Below, piece by piece: positions 27,500-37,332 of a stretch of 64,000 nucleotides of DNA. Location: NCBI GenBank assembly GCA_030148805.1, contig JASBSS010000011.1:1-64000 (forward strand), in the 5' to 3' direction. The first letter of the stretch is position 1; every line of letters starts with the position of its first letter. The DNA comes from Thiogranum sp. GTDB lineage: Bacteria > Pseudomonadota > Gammaproteobacteria > DSM-19610. Under the pieces are notes generated by a model. The model was not told the origin of the DNA. It saw only the letters and a program-made list of their open reading frames with translations, and did no database searches. Made by a program: the position numbers and the translations under genes.

Positions 27500-28363
27500 A
27501 TGAAGGCCGTCACCACTGCCGTGCAGGGCGCCGGACTCGGTCTGCGGCGGGCCCTCCTGGGCCCGCTCGCAGACCAGTCTCCCGGCGAGATCGGCTTCCT
27601 GGAAGCCACGCCGGAAAACTGGATGAACATCGGCGGCCGCTACGGCCGCGCGTTCCGCGAATACACGGAGCGCTTTCCCTTCGTCACCCACGGCCTGTCG
27701 CTGTCGATCGGCAGCCCCGCGCCGCTGGATGAGGATTTTCTGCATCGCCTGAAGGCCTTTCTCGACCTTCACGGCATTGCCGACTATACCGAGCACCTGA
27801 CCTACTGCTCGGACGACGGACACCTCTACGACCTGATGCCGATTCCGTTCACGGAAGAGGCGGTTGAATACGTCGCCGCGCGCGTGCGGCGCGTGCAGGA
27901 CATCCTGCAGCGGCGCATCGCGCTGGAGAATGCGAGTTTTTACATTGCGTTGGGCGACAGCATCGGCTCGCGCATGAGCGAGCTCGATTTCATCCGTGCT
28001 GTGCTCGAACGCGCCGACTGCGACCTGCTGCTGGACGTCAACAACATCTACGTCAACAGCATCAACCATCGCTACGACCCGGCGAAATTCCTCGACGGCC
28101 TGCCGGCGGAGCGCGTGCGCTACATCCATGTTGCCGGTCATTACGACGAGGCCGAGGACCTGCGCGTGGATACCCATGGCGCCGATGTGATCGACCCGGT
28201 CTGGGCGCTGCTGGCGCGTGCCTACGAACGCATCGGTCCGGTGCCGACGTTGCTCGAGCGCGACTTCAACATTCCGCCGCTGCCGGAGCTGATGAAGGAG
28301 ATCCGCCACATCAACACCCTGCAGGCGCGCCATGCCGCGCCCCGGCGGGTGGCCCATGGCTGA
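27500..28363 (+). CDS. MNIO (DUF692) RiPP-modifying oxidase (HvfB/BufB-like)
   Basis: This multinuclear non-haem iron enzyme of the MbnB/HvfB family oxidises Cys residues of the precursor. The TIM-barrel metal ligands are all present: His64 (THGLS), Glu98 (TEHL), Glu143 (LEN), Asp179 (LDVNN), His210 and His214 (IHVAGH), Asp224 and His226 (DTHG) and Glu253 (LLERDFNIP). The length of 287 residues is normal. It lies 32 bases after the precursor and overlaps the DUF2063 partner by eight bases. Confidence 0.94.
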   Translation: MKAVTTAVQGAGLGLRRALLGPLADQSPGEIGFLEATPENWMNIGGRYGRAFREYTERFPFVTHGLSLSIGSPAPLDEDFLHRLKAFLDLHGIADYTEHLTYCSDDGHLYDLMPIPFTEEAVEYVAARVRRVQDILQRRIALENASFYIALGDSIGSRMSELDFIRAVLERADCDLLLDVNNIYVNSINHRYDPAKFLDGLPAERVRYIHVAGHYDEAEDLRVDTHGADVIDPVWALLARAYERIGPVPTLLERDFNIPPLPELMKEIRHINTLQARHAAPRRVAHG

Positions 28364-29102
28364 GGCGGCGTTCCAGGAGCTGCAGAGGCAGTTCGCCGCC
28401 CACCTGCGCGATCCGCAGGCCCATGCGCCGCCGCCCGGCATCGAGGATCGGCGCCTGCAGATCTATCGCGAGCTGTTCTACAACAACGTCGAGGACTGCC
28501 TGGCCGGTGCCTTCCCGGTGCTGCGTGCCATCACGCCGGATGACGCCTGGCATGCGCGCGTGCGCGATTTCTACGCGCGGCACCGCAGCGAGTCGCCGCA
28601 GTTCCACCAGATCGCCGCCGAGTTCCTGCGCTACCTGGAGGAGGAGCGCGGCGAGCATCCGGACGATCCCCCCTTCCTGCGCGAGCTGGCGCACTACGAG
28701 TGGGTGGAGCTGGCGCTGGATGTGGCGGAGGAATCGCTGGCCGATCCTCAGGGCGGCGCCGACGATGTGCTGGACGCCGTGCCCTGGCTGTCGCCGCTGG
28801 CCTGGTCCCTGGCCTACGAGTGGCCGGTGCATCTGATCTCGGCGGACTTCCAGCCGGAGCAGCCGCCGGAGCAGCCGACCTATGTGCTGGTGTGGCGCAA
28901 CCGCGCCGACCAGGTGCGCTTCATGGAGACCAATGCCGTCACCGCGCGCCTGCTGCAGTTGATCGAGGAGCAGCCCGGCGTTGCCGGGCGTGAACTGCTG
29001 CTGCAACTGGCCGCGGAAATGGGGCACCCGCAACCGCAGGCGGTGGTGGAGCAGGGCGCGGAGATTTTGCGCGACCTGTGCGAGCGCGAGATACTGCTTT
29101 AA
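28356..29102 (+). CDS. DUF2063 partner protein (HvfC/BufC-like)
   Basis: This 248-residue partner acts with the MNIO enzyme and probably presents the precursor. The N-terminal DUF2063 domain (about 5-95) is recognisable by [20 protein letters not shown] and [22 protein letters not shown]. The C-terminal domain (about 105-248) resembles a RiPP-recognition-like fold in HvfC-type proteins, which is inference. The ATG at 28356 overlaps the HvfB-like stop; an in-frame ATG at 28332 would overlap further. The operon ends here, with no clear terminator. Confidence 0.92.
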   Translation: MAEAAFQELQRQFAAHLRDPQAHAPPPGIEDRRLQIYRELFYNNVEDCLAGAFPVLRAITPDDAWHARVRDFYARHRSESPQFHQIAAEFLRYLEEERGEHPDDPPFLRELAHYEWVELALDVAEESLADPQGGADDVLDAVPWLSPLAWSLAYEWPVHLISADFQPEQPPEQPTYVLVWRNRADQVRFMETNAVTARLLQLIEEQPGVAGRELLLQLAAEMGHPQPQAVVEQGAEILRDLCEREILL

Positions 29103-29145
29103 ATCTCCGTCCCCTCGGCTGCTTGCGGGAGAGAGGCGAGCAGAA

Positions 29146-30915
29146 TCAACTCTTCAGCAACTGATCCCGCACGGCGCTCAGCTTCTCCAGCGCGTGCTGG
29201 TAGCCGCGTTCCACCACCTGGTCCAGCTTCTTCCAGTCGAACAACGCGACGCCGCTGACCGGCATGCGCACGTAAGCATCGGCGCGTGCGGCGCGCTGGG
29301 CGGTGCCGCTTTCGCTGGTCAGCGTGGCGGTGCGGAAGACGATGGCGAACAGCCCCGGACGCTCGTCCTCCTTCTTGAACTTGAACAGCGCCTCCGGGTC
29401 CGGTCCGACCACGCCGGGTGCGGAGATGCCGCCCTCGGTGCTGACGTCGGAGGCAACGATGGGACCGCGGCCCCAGCCCTGCATGACGTCGGTGGGCAGG
29501 CTGTTGATCACCGAGCCGTCGGCCAGCAGGTCGCCGTTCCAGGCCACCGGCGGCGCCACGCCGGGCACGCACATGCTGGTGGCCACCCACAGGTGCAGGG
29601 GGCCCTGGTCGTGCACCATGGCGCGGCCGCGCGTCAGGTTGGTGCTGACGCAGAAATAAGGCGTGCGCAGGGCCTCGATGCGGCGCTCTTCGAACAGCTC
29701 GTGCAGGCGCTTGGAGAACTTGCGCCCGCGGATCAGCGCGACGCTGGGGAACAGGTAATCGTTGAGGTAGTTGTTGTGCACGAAGGTCTCGCGGGCGACG
29801 TGCAGCATCTCCTCGTGCGTGTAGCCGCAGGCGGTCAGCGCGGCGAAGAAGGCGCCCATGCTGGAGCCGCCGGTGGCGTCCACCGGGATATCCAGCTCGC
29901 GCAGCGCGCGGATCAGGCCGATATGCGCGAAGCCGCGGGCGCCGCCGCCGCCCAGTACCACGCCCACGCCGCGACCGCTGAGCTGGCGCGCCAGCGACTC
30001 ATAGTCGGCGCGGCTGCCGGGGCGCAGGTAGTAGTGGGCGCGGGCATTGCAGAGCTCGCGCCACTTGAGGATGTGCTCCGGGTCGATGCCTTCGGGGCGG
30101 ATCATCACGATCTCCACCGGGGCGCGCGTGCCGCTCTGGCGCAGTTCGTCGAGCATCGCGCTCAGCTGCGGGTAGGAGCGGCTGGTGACCACCATCAGCA
30201 CACGGTCGGCCTGGCGCATGCAGCGCTGTGCCCAGGCATCGGCGTCGCGGTTGGCCAGGTAGACCAGGTAGCGCTGTTCGCATTCGATGCGGTCCAGGAA
30301 TTCGAGCAGGCGCCCGTTGATGCTCGGGTCCTGCGACAGTGTCGCGCCCGGGCCCAGCTCGCTGTCGCAGAGCACCGAGTCCACCAGGCGCACCGGGTAG
30401 TGCGCTGCCAGTGCGTCGCGCAGGCCGGCGGCTACCGCCGCGGCGTCCGCGTCGCCCACCGCCGGCACCACGGCGAAGCTGCGCACGCTGCGCGCCGCGG
30501 CCAACTGCTGCGAGTGCTGGTTCTGGCGCAGGCGATGGATGATGACGCGCGTGATCTCGATCATCGCGCCCGGGTAATTCTCGATCACCGCATAGAGGTC
30601 TTCGCGCGGGATGCGCAGCAGGATGCTGTCGCGCACCGCGTAGACAGACACGCTGCGGGTTTCGCCGGAGATCACGCCGATCTCGCCGATCGGCTCGTGG
30701 TGGCCGATGTCACCCAGGACCGAGCCGTCCTTGTTCACCGCGCGCAGGCGCCCGGTGCTGACGATGTAGACCGAGTCCGCCGCTTCGCCCGCTTCGAACA
30801 GCACGCTGCCGCTGCGGATGCCCAGCAGCTCGGTGTGGGCGGACAGGGCATCCAGTGCCTCGGGCTGTAGCCGCGAGAACAAGGGTGTCTGCGCCAGGAC
30901 GGTCCGGGTATCCAT
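29146..30915 (-). CDS. cNMP-binding patatin-like phospholipase (NTE/RssA type)
   Basis: A lysophospholipase of the neuropathy-target-esterase group. Residues 10-125 are a cyclic-nucleotide-binding domain (VLFEAGEAADSVYIVSTGRL, GEIGVISGETRS), 145-300 a linker domain with VSSRSYPQ-like features, and 315-500 the patatin domain with oxyanion loop GGGGARG (322-328), nucleophile GSSMG (Ser352) and Asp466 in ADGS. The Ser-Asp dyad is intact. The length of 589 residues matches bacterial NTE-like proteins. It is convergent with the RiPP operon and divergent from the YdbH-like gene. No lipid substrate can be named. Confidence 0.9.
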   Translation of the reverse strand: MDTRTVLAQTPLFSRLQPEALDALSAHTELLGIRSGSVLFEAGEAADSVYIVSTGRLRAVNKDGSVLGDIGHHEPIGEIGVISGETRSVSVYAVRDSILLRIPREDLYAVIENYPGAMIEITRVIIHRLRQNQHSQQLAAARSVRSFAVVPAVGDADAAAVAAGLRDALAAHYPVRLVDSVLCDSELGPGATLSQDPSINGRLLEFLDRIECEQRYLVYLANRDADAWAQRCMRQADRVLMVVTSRSYPQLSAMLDELRQSGTRAPVEIVMIRPEGIDPEHILKWRELCNARAHYYLRPGSRADYESLARQLSGRGVGVVLGGGGARGFAHIGLIRALRELDIPVDATGGSSMGAFFAALTACGYTHEEMLHVARETFVHNNYLNDYLFPSVALIRGRKFSKRLHELFEERRIEALRTPYFCVSTNLTRGRAMVHDQGPLHLWVATSMCVPGVAPPVAWNGDLLADGSVINSLPTDVMQGWGRGPIVASDVSTEGGISAPGVVGPDPEALFKFKKEDERPGLFAIVFRTATLTSESGTAQRAARADAYVRMPVSGVALFDWKKLDQVVERGYQHALEKLSAVRDQLLKS

Positions 30916-31006
30916 CGCTCCCCATGCGATTTTTGGGCAGTCTATCGCTAACGACCGTCGCCCGGTGTGGTCGAAATCACTTCCGCCCGCGTGACATCAT
31001 CCCGCC

Positions 31007-32836
31007 ATGCGCCTGTGCCGGCCTACGCTCCTGCTGCTGTTACCGCTGCTCTGGTCCGCCGGCGCGGCCGCCGCCGAGTTGAGCCTGGGTATCGGCCGCA
31101 TCGAGGGGCCGGGCTGGAAGGCCGAGGGCATCCAGGCCCGGATGGATGGCGCCGGCCGGGTGTCGGCCCGTGTCGCCCGCGCCGAAGCCACTGCCTTGCC
31201 GGCACCCCTGCAGAAGCTGGAAGCCGCCTGCCGCATCGGCCGGGGCGAGGGCGGGGGGCTGGCCTGCCGAGAGGGGCGCCTGGCGTTGTCATCGGCCAAG
31301 CTCGGGCGCCTGCAGGGCCGGTTCGACGTCAGCGTGCGGGGTGCCGACGACTGGCAACTGAAGCTGCCGCAGTTGCAGGGCGAGATCAGCGGCCAGGACA
31401 GCGCCGAGCGCTTCATCGCGGAAAAGCTGGCCTTTGCGCTCGACGCCGACCTGCGCCGCCAGGGCGGGCGTCTGCAGGGCCGCACCGGACTGCGCCTGCT
31501 GTCCGGCCAGGGCTATGCCGATCCGGTCTATTCCGACTTCTCCACTCACCCGCTGCAGTTGCAGGGCCAATGGCGCCTGGACACGGCCGCCGGCCGCCTG
31601 GACCTGGAAACCCTGCAGGTGGAGCAGCCCGGCATCGGCCGCCTGGACCTGAGCGGCCAATGGCGCCTGAAGCAGGGCCGGGCCGGGCTCGACGCGGTGG
31701 CCGACATCGGCGCCTTGGAGCTGGCACCGGCGGCGGAGCTCTACGCCAAGCCCTTCCTCGCTGGATCGCGCATGGCCGACGTCAGCGCCCGCGGCCAGCT
31801 GCGCGGGCGCATCGAGCTTCAGGGCGGCGCGCCCCAGAAGGTGGCGCTGGAACTGCAGGAGGCCGGCGTGACCCTGGCCCGGCTGGGCCTGTCGGCCGAC
31901 GGGCTCGGCGGCCGCCTGGGCTGGGCGGCGGAGTCCGAGCGCGCGCAGCCGGCCACGCTGCGCTGGCAGGCGCTGCGCGTCGGCAAGCTGGAGAGCGCGC
32001 CGGGCCAGATGCAGTACCAGGCCGGCGCCCGCGACTTCCGCCTGACCGCGCCGCTGCGCCTGGGCCTGCTCGACGGTGCGATCAACGTCCGCCATCTGGA
32101 CCTGCGCCGCGCCGGCCAGCCCGGCATGTCCGCGGCCCTGGATGCCGATATCGAGCCGATCGAGCTGGCACGCCTGTGCCGCGCCTTCGGCTGGCCGGAG
32201 TTCAGCGGCACCCTGTCCGGCCGCATCCCCGGCGTGAAGCTGGAGAACGACCTGCTGTCGCTGGACGGCGCATTGACCGCCCGGGCCTTCGACGGCGACA
32301 TCCGCATTGGCGACCTGCGCGTGATCCAGCCCTTCGGCGTGTTGCCCCGTGTGGCAGCGGACATCCGCCTGCGCAATCTCGACCTGCAGCAGGTCACCAG
32401 CGCCTTCTCCTTCGGCCGTATCGAGGGCCGCCTCAATGGCGACGTCAGCGGCCTGCGCCTGCTGGGCTGGCGCCCGGTGGCGATGGATGCGCGCCTCTAC
32501 ACGCCGCCGGACGATCGCTCGCGCCACCGCATCTCGCAGCGCGCCATCGACAGCATCTCCCGCGCCGGCGGCGGACCCGCCGGCCTGCTGCAGCGCAGCG
32601 CCCTGCGCGTGTTCGACGACTTCGCCTACGACCGCGTCGCCTGGAGCTGCCGCCTGGACAACGGCATCTGCATCATGGATGGCCTGGAGCCGGCCAAGAA
32701 CGGCGGCTACGTGCTGGTGAAGGGCCGCCTGCTGCCGCGCATCGACGTGGTGGGTTTCTCGCGCCGGGTGGGCTGGGACACCTTCCTGGCGCAGCTCAAG
32801 GCCGCTATGGCCGCCGAGAAGGCCGAAGTGAGATAA
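31007..32836 (+). CDS. YdbH-like exported AsmA-type protein
   Basis: A 609-residue protein with an N-terminal signal or anchor (1-22, LLLLLPLLWSAGAAAAE) and then repetitive beta-rich sequence like the YdbH/AsmA bridge proteins, which form a hydrophobic groove carrying phospholipid from inner to outer membrane. Typical segments are FSFGRIEGRLNGDVSGLRLL and VLVKGRLLPRIDVVGFSRRVGW near the end. The next gene is YdbL-like, as in the E. coli ydbH-ynbE-ydbL operon, which supports the assignment. No TM helix is seen beyond the N-terminus. The start at 31007 gives a good signal sequence. Confidence 0.8.
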   Translation: MRLCRPTLLLLLPLLWSAGAAAAELSLGIGRIEGPGWKAEGIQARMDGAGRVSARVARAEATALPAPLQKLEAACRIGRGEGGGLACREGRLALSSAKLGRLQGRFDVSVRGADDWQLKLPQLQGEISGQDSAERFIAEKLAFALDADLRRQGGRLQGRTGLRLLSGQGYADPVYSDFSTHPLQLQGQWRLDTAAGRLDLETLQVEQPGIGRLDLSGQWRLKQGRAGLDAVADIGALELAPAAELYAKPFLAGSRMADVSARGQLRGRIELQGGAPQKVALELQEAGVTLARLGLSADGLGGRLGWAAESERAQPATLRWQALRVGKLESAPGQMQYQAGARDFRLTAPLRLGLLDGAINVRHLDLRRAGQPGMSAALDADIEPIELARLCRAFGWPEFSGTLSGRIPGVKLENDLLSLDGALTARAFDGDIRIGDLRVIQPFGVLPRVAADIRLRNLDLQQVTSAFSFGRIEGRLNGDVSGLRLLGWRPVAMDARLYTPPDDRSRHRISQRAIDSISRAGGGPAGLLQRSALRVFDDFAYDRVAWSCRLDNGICIMDGLEPAKNGGYVLVKGRLLPRIDVVGFSRRVGWDTFLAQLKAAMAAEKAEVR

Positions 32837-32920
32837 GCGGGCCCCGCGTCACAAAGCTTCATCACCGGTTCAGTGCCCCGATCTATACTTCGCGCAAACG
32901 ACACCCCTAGGAGACGTCAC

Positions 32921-33511
32921 ATGACCCGCTGGCTTTCCGCGACCCTGGCCACTGCTGCCCTCAGCCTCGCCGCCTGCGTCACCATCAACGTCTACTTCCC
33001 CGCCGCCGCGGCCGAGAAGGCTGCCGACCGCATCATCGACGACGTCTGGGGCCAGCAGCCCGGCGCCCCGGCACCGGCCTCGGTGCCCGCGCCGACCTCC
33101 AGCCTGGACCTGCCGCGCCTGCTGGTCGGCCTGCTGGACCTGGTGATCCCGCCGGCCGCCGCGCAGGAGCCGAACATCGACGCCTCCTCGCCCGAGGTCA
33201 CGCACCTCAAGGCGCAGATGGAGAACCGCTTCGCCGAGCTCAAGCCGCTGCTGGATTCCGGCGGCATCGGCCTGACCAACGACGGCCTGCTGGCCGTGCG
33301 CGATGTGCCGCTGGCGCAGCGCACCGCAGCGCGCAACCTGGTGGGCAACGAGAACGCCGACCGCACCGCGCTGTACCGCGAGATCGCCACCGCCAACAAG
33401 CAGCCGCAGTGGGAGAAGGACATCCGCGCCGTGTTCGCCCAGCGCTGGATCGCCAAGGCCGCGCCGGGCTGGTGGTACCAGGATGCGAATGGGGCGTGGA
33501 AGCAGCGATAG
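32921..33511 (+). CDS. Lipoprotein with DUF1318 (YdbL-like, with YnbE-like start)
   Basis: A predicted lipoprotein of 196 residues. The signal ends with the lipobox SLAAC (Cys19 region), followed by VTINVYFPAAAAEKAADRII, which resembles the beta-strand of YnbE that docks on YdbH. After a Pro/Ala-rich linker the DUF1318 domain of YdbL occupies about 95-196 (AVRDVPLAQRTAARNLVGNE, IAKAAPGWWYQDANGAWKQR). In E. coli these are two proteins. An AGGAGA ribosome site precedes the ATG. The 84-base gap to the YdbH-like gene and the terminator afterwards make a two-gene operon. Confidence 0.85.
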   Translation: MTRWLSATLATAALSLAACVTINVYFPAAAAEKAADRIIDDVWGQQPGAPAPASVPAPTSSLDLPRLLVGLLDLVIPPAAAQEPNIDASSPEVTHLKAQMENRFAELKPLLDSGGIGLTNDGLLAVRDVPLAQRTAARNLVGNENADRTALYREIATANKQPQWEKDIRAVFAQRWIAKAAPGWWYQDANGAWKQR

Positions 33512-33562
33512 TTGAATTCGAGTTGGGTTTCCAATTCGGAGACCCATGTAAATCCTCACCTC

Positions 33563-33600
33563 AGCCCCTCTCCCGTGTACGGGAGAGGGGCTTTGCTTTT
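33563..33600 (+). terminator. Terminator of the ydbH-ydbL-like operon
   Basis: AGCCCCTCTCCCGT (33563-33576) and ACGGGAGAGGGGCT (33579-33592) form a perfect 14-bp stem, then TTGCTTTT. The loop is very tight (GT), so the top pairs probably open. It lies 51 bases after the stop. Confidence 0.8.
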
Positions 33601-33950
33601 ATGAGTGAGAAAAGGTGTGGGCGAGGCCCCCCGACCTGTTCGAATCTTGATGAGCGTAGCGAATGCTTTTGCTGTTGGGCCCCTTCCAGAAGCGCCCGCA
33701 CGGTGGTCGGGCGCAGGGGCGAGCCGGACAGGAGTCCGGCCGAGGGGCCTCAGGCCATGGATGGCCTGTGGGCCCGACCCGTCGCGACCGACCGCCGTGC
33801 GGGTTGCCCCGCCTAAGCGGGGCCGCGGATGGAGGGTGTGCTTTCTTTGGCTTACCTTTCTTTGCACAAGCAAAGAAAGGTAAGTCGCCCTTAGGCGAAA
33901 TAAACCAACAGAGATCAGCAGCGCCTGACCGGCGTAGTCGCCGGCATCAC
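33601..33950. repeat. Non-coding array of perfect hairpins
   Basis: No gene is credible here, but at least five perfect inverted repeats follow one another: GCGCCCG/CGGGCGC (33692-33714), GCCGGAC/GTCCGGC (33723-33740), CAGGCCAT/ATGGCCTG (33751-33768), GCCCCGC/GCGGGGC (33806-33823) and CTTACCTTTCTTTG/CAAAGAAAGGTAAG (33851-33884). I recall similar blocks scattered between genes in Lysobacter and Xanthomonas relatives, so it is probably a dispersed palindromic element. No T-tract follows the last stem. Confidence 0.7.
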
Positions 33951-33993
33951 AGCTTTGGCTTTTCACCGAAAGTCCGCTGCCCCTCACCCCCCG

Positions 33994-34019
33994 CCCTCTC
34001 CCCGTAAACGGGGAGAGGG
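33994..34019 (-). terminator. Hairpin at the 3' end of the POT transporter gene
   Basis: CCCTCTCCCCGT (33994-34005) and ACGGGGAGAGGG (34008-34019) form a perfect 12-bp stem just past the transporter stop on the minus strand. No T-tract follows in that direction, so it may stabilise the 3' end rather than terminate. Confidence 0.5.
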
Positions 34020-34025
34020 AGCCAC

Positions 34026-35501
<1,476 letters not shown>

Positions 35502-35522
35502 CGTTGCGTGTTCCGGTGAGGT

Positions 35523-37241
35523 TTATTCGTGAGGCAGGCGCAGGCCCACGTCGGTGATGATGTCGCGGTCCATCTTGCGGACCACCAGGTCGATCTCGCC
35601 CAGGCGCAGGCGATCGCCGACCACGGCGTTGGGTAAGTACTTGTTGAAGACGCCGCGCACGTCCAGGTCTGCGCCGCCGGCCGGCGGCGGCACGCCGTAA
35701 GCGTCCGCGATGTCGGCCATCTTCGCGTTGGGATCCAGGTGGAACTCGCCGAAGTAGCGTTGCTCGGCTTCGCGCACCGGCCGGCGCGTGCTCTGGAAGA
35801 CCTCGTCGAGCTGCGGCAGGTCGCGTTCCGCCGCCACCAAGGAGACGTAGTCGCCGGCCCGTAGCGTGCCCCACTCGCGATAGTTCTGCAGGCGGCCGGC
35901 TCGGGACAGCGCGATCACGCGCGAGACGTCCTGCAGCGGCAGTTCCTTGTGGCGCAGGCCGATCAGGCTGCTGTCATGACCGATGCGGTAGCTGACGATC
36001 TCGTAGCCGCGCTGGCCGGGCAGGTCGAACTCGATGCGGTGCACCAGGGTGGAACTGGCCGGCATCTGCAGGCCCAGCAGGCGCGCCGCCGGTGCTACCG
36101 TCCAGCCCTGCACCAGCAGCGACACCAGCACGATGAAGAAGGCGATGTTGAAGAACAGCGCGGCGTTCTCCAGGTTGGCCAGCCAGGGATAGGTGGCCAG
36201 CACGATCGGGACCGAGCCGCGCAGGCCTACCCAGCTGATGAAGACCTGCTCGCGTGCGGGGAAGCGGAAGGGCAGCAGCGCCAGCCACACCGACAGCGGC
36301 CTGGCCACCAGGATCAGCACCAAGGCGATCAGCAGGGCGGGCCCCGCCACCGGCCACAGCTTGGACGGCGAGGCCAGCAGGCCCAGGATCACGAACATGC
36401 CGATCTGTGCCATCCAGGCGATGCCGTCGTGGAAGCGACGGATGCCGGCGGCGGCGCGCACGCGCCGGTTGGCCAGGGTGATGCCGGCCAGGTACACGGC
36501 CAGGAAGCCGCTGCCGCCCAGCACGGCGGTCACGCCGAAGATCAGCAGGCCGCCGAACAGGGCCAGCAGCGGGTACAGCGAGTCCGACAGCTCCAGGCGG
36601 TTGAGGGCCTTGACCAGCAGGCGGCCGCCGCCGATGCCCAAGGCCGCGCCCAGGCCGCCCTGCAGCACCAGCATCCAAAGCGTGTCGAGGGCGCCGAAGG
36701 CCTCGGGGTTCTGCAGGTAGGCGATCAGCACCAGTGTCATCAGGATCGCCATCGGGTCATTGCTGCCCGACTCGATCTCCAGCACCGAGGTGACGCGCTT
36801 GTTCAGGTGCACGGCGTTGTTGTGCAGCAGCGAGAACACCGCGGCGGCGTCGGTGGAGCCGACGATGGCGCCGATCAGCAGGCCCTCGGCCCAGCCCAGG
36901 TCCAGCAGCCAGGCGGAGAATGCGCCCACCACTCCGGCGGTGATCAGCACGCCGAAGCTGGCCAGGCTGACGGCGGGCTTCAGGCCGACGCGGAAGTCCT
37001 CCATGCGCGTGCGCATGCCGCCGTCGAACAGGATCACGGCCAGGGCCGCGGTGCCGGCCAGGTTGGCCAGCGGGTAGTCGCTGAAATGGATGTTGCCGGG
37101 CCCGTCCTCGCCGGCCAGCAGGCCGATGATCAGGAACACGAGCAGCAGCGGCACGCCCAGGCGGGGCGTGATGACGGTGGCGAGGATGCTGGCGAGGAAC
37201 AGCACCGCCGCCAACAGGATCATGTGGTTGGCGAATTCCAT
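35523..37241 (-). CDS. K+/H+ antiporter, CPA1/NhaP2 type with TrkA-C domain
   Basis: This inner-membrane antiporter exchanges potassium (or sodium) for protons. The membrane part (1-390) carries the CPA1 landmarks LAVILFDGGMRT, IGAIVGSTDAAAVFSLL and EIESGSNDPMAI, with the Asn-Asp pair. The cytoplasmic part (about 400-570) has a TrkA_C-like ligand-binding region and a C-terminal CorC-like domain as in NhaP2/CvrA. The ATG at 37241 gives 572 residues; a TTG three codons earlier is possible. K+ rather than Na+ is inferred from the domain layout. Confidence 0.9.
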   Translation of the reverse strand: MEFANHMILLAAVLFLASILATVITPRLGVPLLLVFLIIGLLAGEDGPGNIHFSDYPLANLAGTAALAVILFDGGMRTRMEDFRVGLKPAVSLASFGVLITAGVVGAFSAWLLDLGWAEGLLIGAIVGSTDAAAVFSLLHNNAVHLNKRVTSVLEIESGSNDPMAILMTLVLIAYLQNPEAFGALDTLWMLVLQGGLGAALGIGGGRLLVKALNRLELSDSLYPLLALFGGLLIFGVTAVLGGSGFLAVYLAGITLANRRVRAAAGIRRFHDGIAWMAQIGMFVILGLLASPSKLWPVAGPALLIALVLILVARPLSVWLALLPFRFPAREQVFISWVGLRGSVPIVLATYPWLANLENAALFFNIAFFIVLVSLLVQGWTVAPAARLLGLQMPASSTLVHRIEFDLPGQRGYEIVSYRIGHDSSLIGLRHKELPLQDVSRVIALSRAGRLQNYREWGTLRAGDYVSLVAAERDLPQLDEVFQSTRRPVREAEQRYFGEFHLDPNAKMADIADAYGVPPPAGGADLDVRGVFNKYLPNAVVGDRLRLGEIDLVVRKMDRDIITDVGLRLPHE

Positions 37242-37332
37242 TGTCTGCAAGAGTAACCGCAGATGGGCTTCGCAAGAACCCTGCCGGGGTGATTATTTTT
37301 TGCTCGCCCTGCCGTGGGAGAGGGGATATCGC

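Noticed and set aside
28981-30870. A 629-codon frame antisense to the patatin gene
   Set aside because: It is a shadow; the opposite strand has intact cNMP and patatin domains.
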